DNA from: Azadirachta indica
Lineage: Eukaryota > Streptophyta > Magnoliopsida > Sapindales > Meliaceae
DNA length: 64,000 bases
Assembly (NCBI GenBank): GCA_022749755.1
Contig: CM040445.1
Location: 13,475,182-13,539,181 of the forward strand
Direction: 5' to 3'
Made by a program: the position numbers and the translations under genes. Within the stretch, counting starts at the first letter, position 1. Every line of letters starts with the position of its first letter. Shown piece by piece: positions 11,901-24,937 of this stretch. Under the pieces are notes generated by a model. That model was not told the origin of the DNA. It saw only the letters and a list, made by a program, of their open reading frames with translations, and did no database searches.

Positions 11901-13588
11901 GTATTTGTGGCAACGAATATTTTCTTCTCTCAAGTAACATAAATTTGAGTTAGACACTTTTGGTTATGTTACAATTTAAATAATCTTTTTTCTAGTTTGA
12001 ATGTCTTTGAACTCCACTCTTTTTGGCTTTTAATACTTTCCTGAAAGAACACAAATGACTACTTATCTTGAAAGATCCAATAACAAAATATCTGTTTTTT
12101 ACTTTGTAGATACCATCACCAAATGTGGCAGAAGGACATCAATTCAAAAATGCATCCCTAATGGCTGATGTAGCGGGTTCAAGAGTTATTATAGAAGATG
12201 AACTTGATTCAATTACCCTTGGAACGACTATTGAACAGATACTAGGTATATTGGAAATGTTGCTTACAATGGTGATTATTGTTGTCAAGGGATATTATTA
12301 TGTCATGCTTGTGTCTCTTTAGATAGACATATATAAAATAATTTTCAGATTGGATAATTCCTAGAAATATATAGGCCTATGGATGGGCATTAGGATTTCC
12401 GACGTGCTAGAAATTGGAAAGGCTTTCCCCCTGTTACAATATATTCTTGTTAACCAAATTGCTAATGGTTTCCATAGTGATGACAGATGCTAAACATAGT
12501 GGTTATCTTGATAACCAAGACATAGTATATTGCAATCTATTTGTTTTTTTGATCCTTTGTCTTTGATTCATAACAATGGCACTCAAAATTCTAGATGTTT
12601 GCTTAGAACCTCAACCTGAAAGTTATGAAATTGGCATACCATTGGAAACACAAGGTAAAAAGAGGTTGTATCATTTAGAGTTGATGAGAGAGTTACAAGC
12701 CAGTTCTTGCTAGAGGGTATTGACCAAGTTGGAGCTTAGGATAGATTGTTCTTTCTTTAAGCTTACAGCCACAACTGAAAAGGTCAGAATAAAGATTAGA
12801 GAGGACAAAGGAAGAATTGAGATTATATATTTACTCGAATAGAAAGTTACCAAACAAGGATGTAATTGTCTCAACTTTAAATACTCATAAGAAAGTTCTG
12901 CAACTTAGTATCCTATCTCTTGGCAACAAAACTAGACCAGGTATACTGAATAATAAATTATAACAGATTATTTCGGTTGGATAAGGACAGCTTTTCTACA
13001 AGTAAGTTGGGTCATTGGATATAAATTTAAAAATCTGACCGTATTTTTCTTCCTGAGCCCAAATGTGATACATCTGAATTTTTAACTAAGGCCTTTATGT
13101 ATTAAGAGTTGATGCTGTCAGTATAAGACCATATATAGCTTTTGTGAAAAACATTTCATTGTACGAGTTTTGATGCATATTAAGTTTGGGTGTCTATCTT
13201 AATTACTTTTATGTTTGCCCACTGTAATGATCTTTGTCTCTATTGTAACATTATAACTTATTTTAGATATGAACTCATCAAATAATAAGAACCTATTGGG
13301 TTACAAATAAATGCATTTCTTGTTAGATTATTGGAATCAGTAAAAGAAGACATTATACATTATAAATTAAGTTCCATCTTTCCTCAGTAAGTTAAAAATT
13401 GCTGAATATCATATCCTCTCTCTCTTTTTTTTTTCTTCCCCATTTCTCATGTCGTTTTGGTTACAGGGAATGAGGGTCTAATGGCAGAAATGTCCGAGAG
13501 GGCTTTCAAGGCTGCAAAGCCCGGTGCCTCTGCAGAGATTGCACAGCACATTCTTTATCTGGTTGAGTCATCAACACGAAAGAAGTAA
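8955..13588 (+). CDS. MURG: MurG-type UDP-GlcNAc:lipid I N-acetylglucosaminyltransferase, plastid-targeted
   Basis: Four exons: 8955-9904, 11792-11900, 12110-12245 and 13467-13588. The spliced CDS is 1317 nt, encoding 438 aa with consistent phases. After a Ser-rich N-terminus of about 60 residues that resembles a plastid transit peptide, the N-terminal Rossmann domain opens with [10 protein letters not shown] (68-77). TGGYVSFP (161-168), QEQN (183-186) and GNPVR (224-228) follow. The C-terminal domain has GGSFGA (263-268), the [11 protein letters not shown] segment (334-344, with the likely UDP-ribose-binding Glu343) and EGHQ (361-364). Bacterial MurG adds GlcNAc to lipid I to make lipid II. 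In mosses plastid peptidoglycan genes matter for chloroplast division; in seed plants the role is unclear. The motif is QEQN where bacteria usually have HEQN. Introns are large (1.9 and 1.2 kb) and hold no gene I recognise. Confidence 0.94.
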
Positions 13589-15142
13589 CAACAAAGATTA
13601 ATTGATAGATCAATTTTTTTGATGCTTGAGAGAGGGTTTGGATTTTGGTGATCATGACTATATGTATCCTTCTTGTTGTATACATGGCCAATTCTAGCCA
13701 TGTCAATAGCAGTTTTACGAAACAGCTCTATTGGTCCGTGGAAGTGGTGGCGGTACTTTTGTGGTAAATGGAGAGCAGTTCATGAGACAAGGAATGTAGA
13801 GCTTTTTCTTCTCCTTCAGCTTGAGAACTGATAGTTATATGCAGTTTCCACACAACCGATACAACTTAAGAAAGAGTTAGAAGATTCTCAAAACTTTCCA
13901 ATACAGGGAATTTGTTTGAATGGATGGAGACCTTGGAATTACTCCTTATGTGAAATAAAAGTAAAATTCATTTGGTGTTTTATGATCATCTAAATGTGTA
14001 ATCTACATTTCCATTGTGGGTTTCTAATAATCTTCCTCGTACAGTCGGAAATATTGAGGAGCAAATCTACTGGCATTCAATCAAGCAAGGAAATGAAGAG
14101 AAAGTCAGAGATGAACCGAATAATATAATTTAATTAAATTGTCTAACCAAAAGTGTTAATACAAAAACCTTCTTCGACAACTCTTGATAATTGTTAGCCG
14201 AATTTGAATAATTCGTGGATGTATATTTTCTTTCAATACATTCAAACATCCCATCTTAAATCTTAATAAAAAATTTGTTATCCATTTTTATTTTTTTCCT
14301 TTTTATCTCATGATTTCTATCTAATTGTCAGAATAAATGGTTTCAGAAGATTTTTCATTTTTCCTGAAACTAAGATTCGGCTTCCATATGATATTTTCTC
14401 AAAGGGACAATGGCAAAATCCAATGGTGGTCCCCACGCACTAAATTATATATAGACCCTCTCAAGCTTGTGAAAACGACTTAGGTTCATTTTTTGTCCCT
14501 AATATTTAACAAAATAACAAATTAAAATATAAGAATTTAATCTCTATTATTCACATCCTACTAAATGAAGCATGTTTAGTGTCTTATTTTTATTATAATA
14601 TACTTATTTAAAAAATTTATTACATGCATTATATTTCTTAAGAAAAATTATAAATCTCATAATTAATATAAATTAAATTAGTTAAAAAATATAAAAAATA
14701 TATTTAATTATTAATTCTATCGTCATATCATAGCAAAAATTTAATTAATATATTTTAATTTATTGCTTCTATTTTATTTAAAATTTTTTTTTTTTTTAAG
14801 AAAAGAGAAGGATGATGTCTATTTATGAAATATTTAAGAAAAATAAAATTTTCAAATAAAACAGAAAAATAAATTTTAATACGTGAATTAAATTTGATAT
14901 GATATGTTAATAGAATTATTCTTTGAAGACTAAATTATTATAATATATATATTTATATGAATTGTTATTTTGCTAAAATTTATAAATGAAATGATAATAA
15001 CCTGACACCGCAGACGGAAGTCCGTCAATTTTCCCAGAAGTGAAATAATCATTGCTTGCACGCAATTGCAACGGGCGCACTTTGCTTTTTCAAAATTACA
15101 AATAAAAAAACCGAACTCTAAATTCAAAACACCAGCAAAAAA
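13589..15142. other. Intergenic region between MurG and hydrolase
   Basis: The first several hundred bases are moderately GC-balanced and likely hold the MurG 3' UTR. From about 14.45 kb the sequence is very AT-rich. The 200 bp before the hydrolase ATG are GC-richer and probably its promoter and 5' UTR. No further gene is seen. Confidence 0.55.
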
Positions 15143-18100
15143 ATGGTTGTTCTCCAATACGGCGCCGTTCTCCACCTCAATCCTTTACGCTCTGAGCAAT
15201 GGCGTCGGCGCTATGTCCGAGCTAGTCCGTTGCAGGCGTTGCATGGCAGCGTGGCAGATAAAAGGGACGGCAATACCGAAAAGGCTGCTAAGAAGCCTAA
15301 GATCTGTACGGCCGATGAGCTCCATTACGTCGCCGTTTCTAACTCAGATTGGCGCCTCGCTCTCTGGCGCTATCTTCCTTCACCGCAGGTATTACCATAC
15401 ATAAATACACGAGTTGGAATACTTTTTTTTTTTAATAAAATAGAAAAAATTTAAGTAATGATTTTGCAGGCTACACGAAGGAATCACCCGCTGTTGCTGT
15501 TGTCAGGGATTGGAACTAATGCCATTGGATATGATCTTTCTCCTGAGGTCAGTTTTCTTCAATATTAAAGTAATTTTAATTTCTTTTTGTAGTATTGATT
15601 TGCATTTTCAGACATTTTCCACCGTCGTTTTATTAATCAAATGATAATTTTAATATAGTGTTAAAGCTTGCTTTAGAAATAGTCTAGCATATTGCACAGA
15701 AATGAAGTTTCAACACGGCTAAAATTTGAACCTGCTACCATATGTACAGCCTTTAAATTTCTTACCAAATGTTTTGTATTTGACTGAAACGTAGACTTGC
15801 ATATGCGGTGGTATATGCTTTTATGTGGAAGAGAGATGAAATTTTGGTTGCTCGTTTAAGTAATCAGAAGTTCTTCGCGTGCATACTAATGTTTTGTAAA
15901 TTCAAATTGAGAACTTCTGAGGCCTGAAGGCCAACATGGATGATGTTTGAGTGGGATGTCAAGTCTTACATCAGCTGGTTGAAGAGGGTCAAGTTTTGGA
16001 TCATTCTAGAAACAAAAAGTATGCAATCTAGGGCCAAAGCTATTTTATCTTGTTCACGTATGGAGTCTGAGAGGCCGCTGGTCTTCTTGTTGTCATTGGT
16101 CTTTTAGTTATATTTTCAATTTTAAGTATACTCTTGATCACCAATAGTTTGCTATGTAAGCAAATTGATTATATATGTAACCTTTTCCAGAACTCATTTG
16201 CACGCCATATGTCTCGCCAAGGATTTGATACCTGGATTCTCGAAGTTCGAGGTGCTGGGCTGAGCACACATGAGGTAGAGTTCGGAGAACTTAAGCAACC
16301 TCATAACGGTATGTGTGAGCAGACTTGTTAAGCTGCTAAAGCAAGGAACAAATGGAGTTTTTTCTTTGGGATCAGAGTCGACCATTGATGCTGGTGTCAA
16401 TGCAGATTCCACAGTCACTTCGGTCAATCGGAAAAGGACTGATACGTTCCCTGACGAATCACAATCAAAATCTCAGTTGTTCGAAACTGTTATGCGATTA
16501 TCTGAAAGACTTTTGGGCTTTCTGAATGAAGGTTCATTGTTTAATTTATTAGAGATTACATTAGTCCATCTTTGTGAAACTTAAATGACCAAATCAGGAT
16601 TTGACTTAAAGCTTATAAATATTATTCCAGAAGTTCAGGGGCCAGTTGGACCACAGTTTTTGGATTTTCGAGGAAGGCTTTCAACATCACTGGAAGATTT
16701 CCAGAAACAACTAGACCTACTTGTCAAGAATAATTGGGACTTTGATCACTACCTGGAAGAAGATATGCCTGCTGTGGTGAGGTGACAATTTTTTGGTATA
16801 AATGAAACAAATGACTAGTCATCTATGTGATTATTTCTAAATTTCATTCTTATTTTACTTTTTAACTTCACATTATTGAATCACTCGTGATATATAAACT
16901 GATTACAAACTATAATTGTTATCATCTTAGATGGAATACATAAAAACTTTAAGCAAACCAAAGGATGGCAAATTGCTTGCAGTTGGTCACTCCATGGGGG
17001 GTATCTTGCTATATGCCATGCTTTCACGATATTGTAAGATATCATGCAAAGTTGTTCTTCAATTTTTTCAATTTTCTTATTTTTGTTAACTATACTTGAT
17101 GCTATTGAAGCACACTATTTCTACAGGACTGACCTTTTGATGTTTAAATGAGTTAACTTCTAGCTTTACCTTTAACACTAGTGTTTTTATGATTGGAATT
17201 CAATTTTAACAGAATTAGAAAGTGAGCTTTAAAGTTAAAATTCTTCCTAGGGGCCATTGGCTGTTGTGTCCTCGAATTTTGTTGAAATTTGCATCTAATA
17301 TAAGATTTTTAAAAAAAAAAATTGAAAGAGATAAAAACCAAAGGACTGAAAGAAGCACTGATATATGCCAGTTCTTCTACCCCTTTTTTTTAAGTTTACC
17401 TTTTACTCATTTTAGGGAGATATTTAAAATGCCTGCTTCTCTTCAATCTGTTTCTGTAAGGAACTTAGAGCAAAAGAGTGTGAATTTTTGACAGTGGGAG
17501 TATGATTCTTAAAAGCTCAAGCTGAGTTGTATTCTATTTTTATATGAAAGCTCTAGAAGAGGTTGGAAATGGAACAAGCTGCATGTGAAATCTTGCCTGG
17601 TTTATGAAGAAAATTTTCCATTAAATAATTTGAAGATTTATTTGACTAGGGTCATAAACATTTGTTAACTTGGCTATATATATATATATATATATATATT
17701 ATCCTTAAGTGGGGTAGTCGGCTTATGTTATGCTCAACCTTGTCAAGCTTCAATAGCATATCTCATAGCTCAGCTTTGCTTTTTTTTATTATGATTTTTT
17801 AATTTTGATTTTTTATATTTTTCTTCCTCCTTTTGATGTTATTTTCCTTTTATTAATGAATTACTATAGAATTTGCTAAAACGGGAAGTATCCACCATGT
17901 CAAAAGTAGACAAGTAAGCACAAATAAAATAAGAATGATGTCAAGGGGGAAGTGCCCATCAAAATGTCCACAACTCTGGACAAGAACCCCAGAAGAGTTA
18001 TTGCTATATAATATAAGATTGAGGGATTCTTATTGTAATCTCATCTAGTGAAAATATATCCTTCTAAGCTAGTTTTCCAAGTCTTGGAATTCTAGTGCAT

Positions 18101-20246
18101 AGATAAATTTGTTTTGAACCTGTGTCTGGTACCCGTTTTTTGAACCATTTCTCCCATGCCTACAAATTATTAACTAGGAGCTGATTGGGAGAAATCAGAT
18201 GTGAATTTAAACCTTTTGTTTTCCAAGGAAGTAAAGTAAAAAGCATTAACAAGAAATGGTGACTATCTAACACATAATGAAGAACTTGCATCAATGATCG
18301 CATTTTGATCATAGGTTAGGTAGGTGTAATCAGTCATGACTCAGGTATCAAGATTGAGCTTACGTTCCATCCCTATAGGGTTGTGCGAGTTCCATTTTCC
18401 ATAAGTCAAAATAAATTTAGAAATTTAAAGGAAAAAGATGAGTTTGATGAAACTGGTAGTTTCTCCGTAAGCCAGATGTAACTGATAGTTTCTCCATAAG
18501 CCATGTGTATTTTTTATTTTTCTTGCAAACAGTAGTTTTCTTTAATAACCTCGCCTATTTTCTTTAATATCCCCGCCTATGATGATGCGGAGAGCTTTAG
18601 CTGGAGAACATATTGGACTCCTGCATTAGCAGGCTCTCGATTCACTGGCACTTTCAACTCATCTCAGTTTTGAGTGTATCATACCTTCAATGACATCATC
18701 CTCATACTGAATTGTTGGTTTCTTTGTTCTATTTTTAGTAAACTAGACTAAAGAAGCTAGTCTGTTTTGTTTATGGTTTTGTGATATACCGGTTTTAGTT
18801 TTATCATTCTCCATGTTTATCTCTAATTCTAGCATGATACTTCATTCTTTATAGTCCTAATCTTCCTCTGGTGTTTCTCTCTAATAGCTTCAAAATTATT
18901 ATCTGTAGATGCCCTTTGATCATTTATTTGTGTAGAAATTTAGACCTATTTGTGTACTATGGCATATCAGTGTTGCCAGAGTTCTAACTACTGAGTGATA
19001 ATTTGGTTTCATGCTCATATATTGGCTTTTGAACTGTTATTATTCTTGTTATCTAAACTATAGTATTCTGTTAGGTTCTGAAGGAAAGGATTCTGGATTG
19101 GCATCAGTCACTACTTTGGCTTCATCACTTGACTACAGACCTTCAAAATCATCACTCAAATTGCTCCTACCTCTGGCAAGTGTTGTGAAAAGTTGATTGG
19201 TTACAGCCTTTTTTGTTTCATTACAATATTCACATTCCAGCAAATAAAATATCGCAACTGACGTTATTTCATTATGCTACACAGAAAGAACCTTTACAGA
19301 CTTTTAATGTTCCAGTCATCCCCCTTGGAGCAATTCTTGCTGTAGTTCATCCTTTTGCATCTCGGCCTCCCTATTTCTTGTCTTGGTTAAATCTTCTAAT
19401 ATCTGCTGACGACATGATGTGTCCAGAATTATTCGAAAAGCTTATTTTCGACAACTTTAGTAAGTGCAAAAATGTTTTACTTGAGTAGTAAGGCTTCCTA
19501 AAACATCCCAAGTTAAGAGATAAGAAGAGATATTTCCTTTTAGACTTTTGGCATACCACCATCCAGAGCTTTTCAGTTTCCCCTTCTTATTTTCAGAGAA
19601 TCTCTGTATGACATTATGATCTAATTGACAGGCGACATACCCATTAAGCTTCTCTCACAGCTAACAACAGTCTTCCAAGAGGGTGGATTACGTGATCGAA
19701 ATGGGACTTTCTTGTACAAGGATCATCTTGGCAAAAGCAAAGTCCCTGTGTTAGCTATTGCTGGAGATCAAGATCTAATTTGTCCACCAGAAGCTGTGTA
19801 TGGTATGTTATTGGCCATATGATCTATGCATAAACATGTGTTCTGCACATACCCTTGATCTACTTTTGTTTTTTAACAATCTTTTCTCGATTTCTGTTTG
19901 CTTATGATGATATCAATCAAGCAGAAACGGTGAAGGTCATTCCTGAGCATTTGGTCAGTTTCAAAGTTTTTCGGAGAGCCCAGGGGTCCACATTATGCTC
20001 ACTACGATTTAGTGGGAGGTCGGCTGGTAAGAGCTAACTTGTGCTTATATTTGAATAGATTATAATTTACATCATGATAAATAAGCATAACCATTATCCC
20101 AGGCATTTCCCATTGCTTAAATTCTGAGCCTTGATGGGTAGGATAACCATTTCCTTTTTCATTCCGTTTATTTTCTTTGTATGCAGGCAGCATATCAAGT
20201 ATATCCGTGTATAATTGAATTTCTCACACGTCATGATACAGCATAA
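15143..20246 (+). CDS. Alpha/beta hydrolase, frameshifted near its C-terminus
   Basis: Eleven exons: 15143-15388, 15470-15547, 16191-16308, 16406-16531, 16631-16776, 16931-17033, 19075-19179, 19289-19459, 19632-19802, 19925-20026 and 20187-20246. The exon 7/8 junction is the least certain. The nucleophile elbow is GHSMGG (Ser259). The acid is in GDQD (Asp410 or Asp412). The family resembles the UCP031088-type plant hydrolases, whose substrate is unknown. The T-run at 19967-19971 has five T where the family frame needs four. As written, the reading frame therefore shifts after residue 437 and stops at 20218 (465 aa). It loses the conserved HYAHYDLVGG stretch that carries the presumed catalytic His. 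Exon 11 still encodes the expected C-terminus in the original frame and ends at 20246, so decay is recent or the extra T is a sequence error. Gene identity is sure; intactness is not. Confidence 0.82.
17672..17699. repeat. (AT)n microsatellite in hydrolase intron 6
   Basis: AT dinucleotide run of about 28 bp inside the 2-kb intron between exons 6 and 7. Confidence 0.85.
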
Positions 20247-21166
20247 TTTCCTCGTCACTGTTTTCATGTACTTATTTGTCCCTCACTTCTTCGCCCTTTC
20301 ATCGGGTTAGTAGTTGAGATAAGGAAGAATCTCCATGGGAGGTTCCTTCAAAATCCTTATGATATCCAGCATATACATGGTTGTATAGCACATATAACAA
20401 CATAGCAAATCCTTACGAGAAAAGGAAAAAACTCAACATTTATACAACATATAGGAACTCGGAATGCTTGCAGCATTGCAAAAATTCAATTGAATTACAC
20501 TATCAATTTTTATACCGAGACAGTTTTCTGATTGAAATCTGTTCTGTAGCTTTGTATGAAAAAATCTGTATTTTTATGCCAATACTTGACTAGATCAATA
20601 TTCAATTTGTATTCCTGTAGCTTTTTGGTATCCAATGAATGGACGGTGATCTTGCACTAGAAAATATTGGGTAAGCTGACACATTTGAAGTTTTAAGATA
20701 ATTCCCATTCTCCAGAAAGAGAGATCCATGACCAGAACAGCAAAATCAAAATAACGGGTCTAAGGAGCAATTTCACTGGACATTACTAATTACTCGATGC
20801 CATAAAGAAATAGTGAAGGGGATCTAAAAGCCTTATGCTATAAAATTTTTTACAAAAAATTGAATAACACACGGGAAATCAATCATTAATCCAACTGTAA
20901 ACGGTTGGAGCAACCATAATATAATCATACGATTTAAGAACATAAGCAAGTGGAATATCAATTCCAAAGCAACATGATATATTGCGAGAGAGGCTGAGAA
21001 AGAAACTTGCCTACCATTTCAAAGCAAACACAGGTTTGAGGCTTCACACAAAAGAATGAATTCTTGCTTATGTATATTGGAAATAAGAATCTATACAACA
21101 AGCAGAGGGGTAAAACCATTCGTTTGCAAACCGTACATTCATTATGATGCAAAGGATCTTTGGGTT
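20247..21166. other. Convergent 3' region between hydrolase and RING gene
   Basis: The hydrolase (+) and the RING E3 gene (-) are transcribed toward each other, and this 0.9 kb should hold both 3' UTRs and poly(A) sites. No additional gene is supported; the open frame at 20381-20593 has no family features. Confidence 0.5.
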
Positions 21167-24100
21167 CTAGCATCGGGTCACCACTGCAGTCTTGCAGACA
21201 GGGCAAGTGTTTTTCTGCGAGAGCCATTGTTTTATACATTGTACGTGAAAACTGTGCCCGCAATCCAGCTTTCCCATCTCATCATCTGCTTCATATTCTT
21301 CCTGTTTAAAGAATCTTTGAAATTAATAACTGAATGAACCAACTAAACTGTAATGAAGGCAGATTCAAAGGACGGCGTTCCAAGACAGAAGGGAAACATG
21401 ACAATATAGATGACGAACTCACCTGACAGATTGTGCATTTCTTATCCTCATGCACCCGGAAGTGAGATGACAGATCATTTACAATTGAGTTCTTAAGTTT
21501 CCTTAGGCATTGGCCTATCTCATCTTCTTTCAGTCCAGTGCTCACATAACCAATTCTGTCACCCAGTTCAAGCAGTTCCTACATACACAACCAAAACAAG
21601 AAAATTCTTACAGTGACTTGGGTACTTTGTTATGCAAACAAACAAACAAAGCAAAATGCATTACAAAATGAAAATTGATGATTCATTTCACAGGGAAAAA
21701 CAGCATACCTCATATGACATGTTGTCAACATCGAGCCGCCAGTCCCTAAAGTGGTCATGAGAGTCTACTCTTCCTCCCATCAGCAAACTATTCTGGAGCA
21801 ACATTATCTGCACCCAGCAGGTACGAATTAAAAATGCATCTTGGATACCAAGAACCACATAAACATATTTCACATAGGCGGCAGCAGAAACCACCATTTT
21901 GCAGGTACTTGGGCTTATATGTCTTCTTCCTTGCAACTAATAAATATTTGTCTTTTGGTTCTTACTAATCTAACACTAATAAATATCTGTTTCTTTTCCA
22001 AACACAACAAAGGATATTTGGTAATTGGTGGTAATTTCATGCACAAGATGTACAGAGTGTAGTGTTATGTCCCCTGAAAGTCGAATTTAATAGCACCTCC
22101 CATCATTCACCTTCTTTCTTACCATGCAACTCATCATAATACACCAACTTGAAGACCATTGAAGAAAATATTGATGATAGAAAATCAGATAATCCAAATT
22201 ATTTCAGGCCTCACTGAGAGAAGTTCACTTCTGAAAGTGCAACAATAACTAAGTTATCTGAGGATTTCTCAGGAGTTAATATCATTCATTTGGCAATCCA
22301 TGACTAAGGATCCAAAGTGGCCATTGGACTATCAATGTCGCATTCATTCATCATCACCATCAATTCCAGTAACACCTTAGAAATTTCATTCACAAAGTTT
22401 CAACTATAGTAAGCATGAAGCCAAGTCACTCCCATTTTGGAACACAATTTCCAATGAGCTTGGGGTATATATCTTAGCTACCAGAAAGACAGGAAGCCAA
22501 GGGCATGTCGATGACATAGTGATCAAAAGCATCTACAATTGATTTTTATCATATTTATCCTGTTTGGAAGAATCAATTTTCCATGCATGTAAAAATCCAT
22601 TCTGTTTTGGGTGTCCTTGACTAGCTCTTGCACAGTTACTATCCGTAGGCAACTCACATGTAATCCTTGACTACAAGAGCCTTTTTGGTTTTAAGAAGCC
22701 AAGCTTTCTGCAACTTTAAGGTTCAAATGATGCCTAACAACTTTACCAAACCTCCTTAAAACTATTGAGAAACAAGCAACACATGATGATAACATATGCA
22801 AATTGCAAAGCTAGCTAACATACCCACCAAAGCAGATATAGAGATTACACACCAATGAATGACTGATGACAACAACTAGCCAACCTGGCAAAAGTACGTT
22901 GCATCTTAATAACTTACAAAACCATCAAATTATGCTCCATTATACTCTATTTAAGAAAAGGAACAGAGGAGATAAATTAAGAAAAAACACACCTCAGCAA
23001 GGCCATCAGGAGAAGGATGTCGAACATGACGATAGTACCTAGGTCCAAAAACATCCAATTCAGGCCGTGTTGATGAAAAGGGAGAGTCAATATCCGGAAA
23101 AGGAAAAGTAAAACTCTCAGGGTTCACTGTCCTCCTTGCCAAAGAAGAAGAACGCTGCCAAGATTTTTGGTGCAAGATTAAACAATTTGAAACAAACTGA
23201 AGTAAACAAGCAAAACTTTCAACCGCAAACTGAATTATAAAGAAACACAAGCATATATAGAACAGAAGAGAGCGTCATTCCATAATTAAAATGCTAAAGT
23301 AACTATCAAGAGCTCCGTACTGGCAACTCCTAATTTATATGGGTCCACAATGAAAGCATTAGTCTAAAAGATATCAGTTTGCGTTAATAACTAAGTATAC
23401 TATACGTGCACGCACTTAGAAATAAAATAAATAAATTATTGTTACTTCAGTTTCCTAAGAGAACACGACTGACTGACTAAACAAATTTAAGGAATTAAGT
23501 CAAAACTTTCCTAAACCAAAGACTCAATACTGACGCCAAAAAAAATAATAATAATAATAAAGAACACGGGAATGAATGACAGAAGGAAGATTGAATTATC
23601 TGCGCATAAAATGGCCAGGACTACTGAGAAACTAGAGCAGAAAGGTATTACACTTCTATGTAATTGTCCCCAAACGATAATAGGAAGCTTATTTTTTATT
23701 CTCACCTACTGTTCATCATCCATGAAATATATCATTAAATTGTTAAAGCATCTGTTAAGGTGATCTCTTAGTCAGCAATCCTAGTGCATAAGGAAAAAAT
23801 TATAGTAAAATCAATTGTAGAATCTTAAATATGAGAATTCTTCTGAGGAGTAACAAGAAAAAGATTAACATTAACTTGAATCCTCATATACAGAACAGGT
23901 AAAAAGCAACATCAGGAAACCAAAAAAACAAAAAAGCCTAGATTTAGAGGCTACAGATTGAATTGACTGGATTGATCCTACCAGCATTGGATTAATCAAT
24001 AAAAGCGAAAAACAAATCCGGCTCGAACATCAGTAACAATTGAAACCCACATCAGGAACCAAACTAGTGATAAGTATAAGAATAAAACAATTGAAAAATG

Positions 24101-24937
24101 ATAATCTTGGTTGATAAAAGAACAGAAATTTTGTGTCCAAATTCAACACAAAAAACAAAAATTATGTCAAATCAACTACAAATCCAAAAGCCATTCCTTA
24201 TATCATCAAAGAAATCACCATGCAGCTAGAGAACTCTGCGAAATACATAAAATGCAAAAATAATATGCAGAAAACCAGATAAAACAAAAACACTGCAGAT
24301 TTGAAATTACCTCCCTCTCCCTCTCTCTTTCTCTTTCCCTCTGATTGACTTTCTCGATATCAATCTTTCCTCTCCCAGAAACATTCCTTCTTGTTACAAC
24401 ACAATCCACAGACCCAACAACAGCATCCGCTGAAAACCCAATTCCAGGTCCACACCAAACATCCTGAGCAAGCATACAAGACGCTGGATTGTTACTGTTA
24501 CTGTTACTCCCATCGGCAGCAGCCACAGCACTTGACTTATTATTATTCAAACTGCTAATCTTGATAACATCATTATTACTAGTATTCTTCTTCCTATTGT
24601 CGTTATTCTTTTGTTTCTTTTTCTTAACTTTCTTGCCATCCCAATCAGCAGATGTGCGTATGACAGCAGGCAAAGATACCTGCTGAGAAGCAGCGGCTGT
24701 GCACCCAAATCCTCTGAATGTGTTGTTGAGTTTCTTCTTTGGGATTGTGTTTGCAGAGTTGAAAAGGGAGGAGATTGTGGATTTAGAACGAGTGGATGGA
24801 ATTTGCGGTGGCTGTGGTGGTGCGTTTGTTGGATCAACAACTTGGCTCATTTCGTTTCTGGGTCTTCTTAATTTTATGTGTTCTGCAATTGTTGAAGCAG
24901 AAGAAAAAGAAGTTGAGCTCTCTCCAAGAACTGGCAT
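21167..24937 (-). CDS. RING-H2 E3 ubiquitin ligase
   Basis: Five exons, all phase 0: 24937-24311, 23154-22993, 21807-21709, 21578-21423 and 21301-21167. The total is 1179 nt, encoding 392 aa. The C-terminal RING-H2 finger is complete: C344, C347, C362, H364, H367, C370, C381 and C384, spaced C-x2-C-x14-C-x-H-x2-H-x2-C-x10-C-x2-C. Trp374 in the IKQW segment is in the usual E2-contact area. The N-terminal half is low complexity: Ser/Asn/Lys-rich, then an Arg-Glu repeat just before the first junction. The family resembles plant HIP1/MBR-like ligases with a C-terminal RING. Such proteins transfer ubiquitin from an E2 to a substrate; the substrate is unknown. It is tail-to-tail with the hydrolase gene. 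Confidence 0.92.
24312..24345 (-). repeat. Coding GA-rich microsatellite (Arg-Glu repeat)
   Basis: A GAGAGG/GAGA-type tract at the very end of RING gene exon 1 encodes alternating Arg and Glu. The repeat runs directly into the GTAATT donor, so length changes would alter the protein and sit beside the splice site. Confidence 0.75.
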
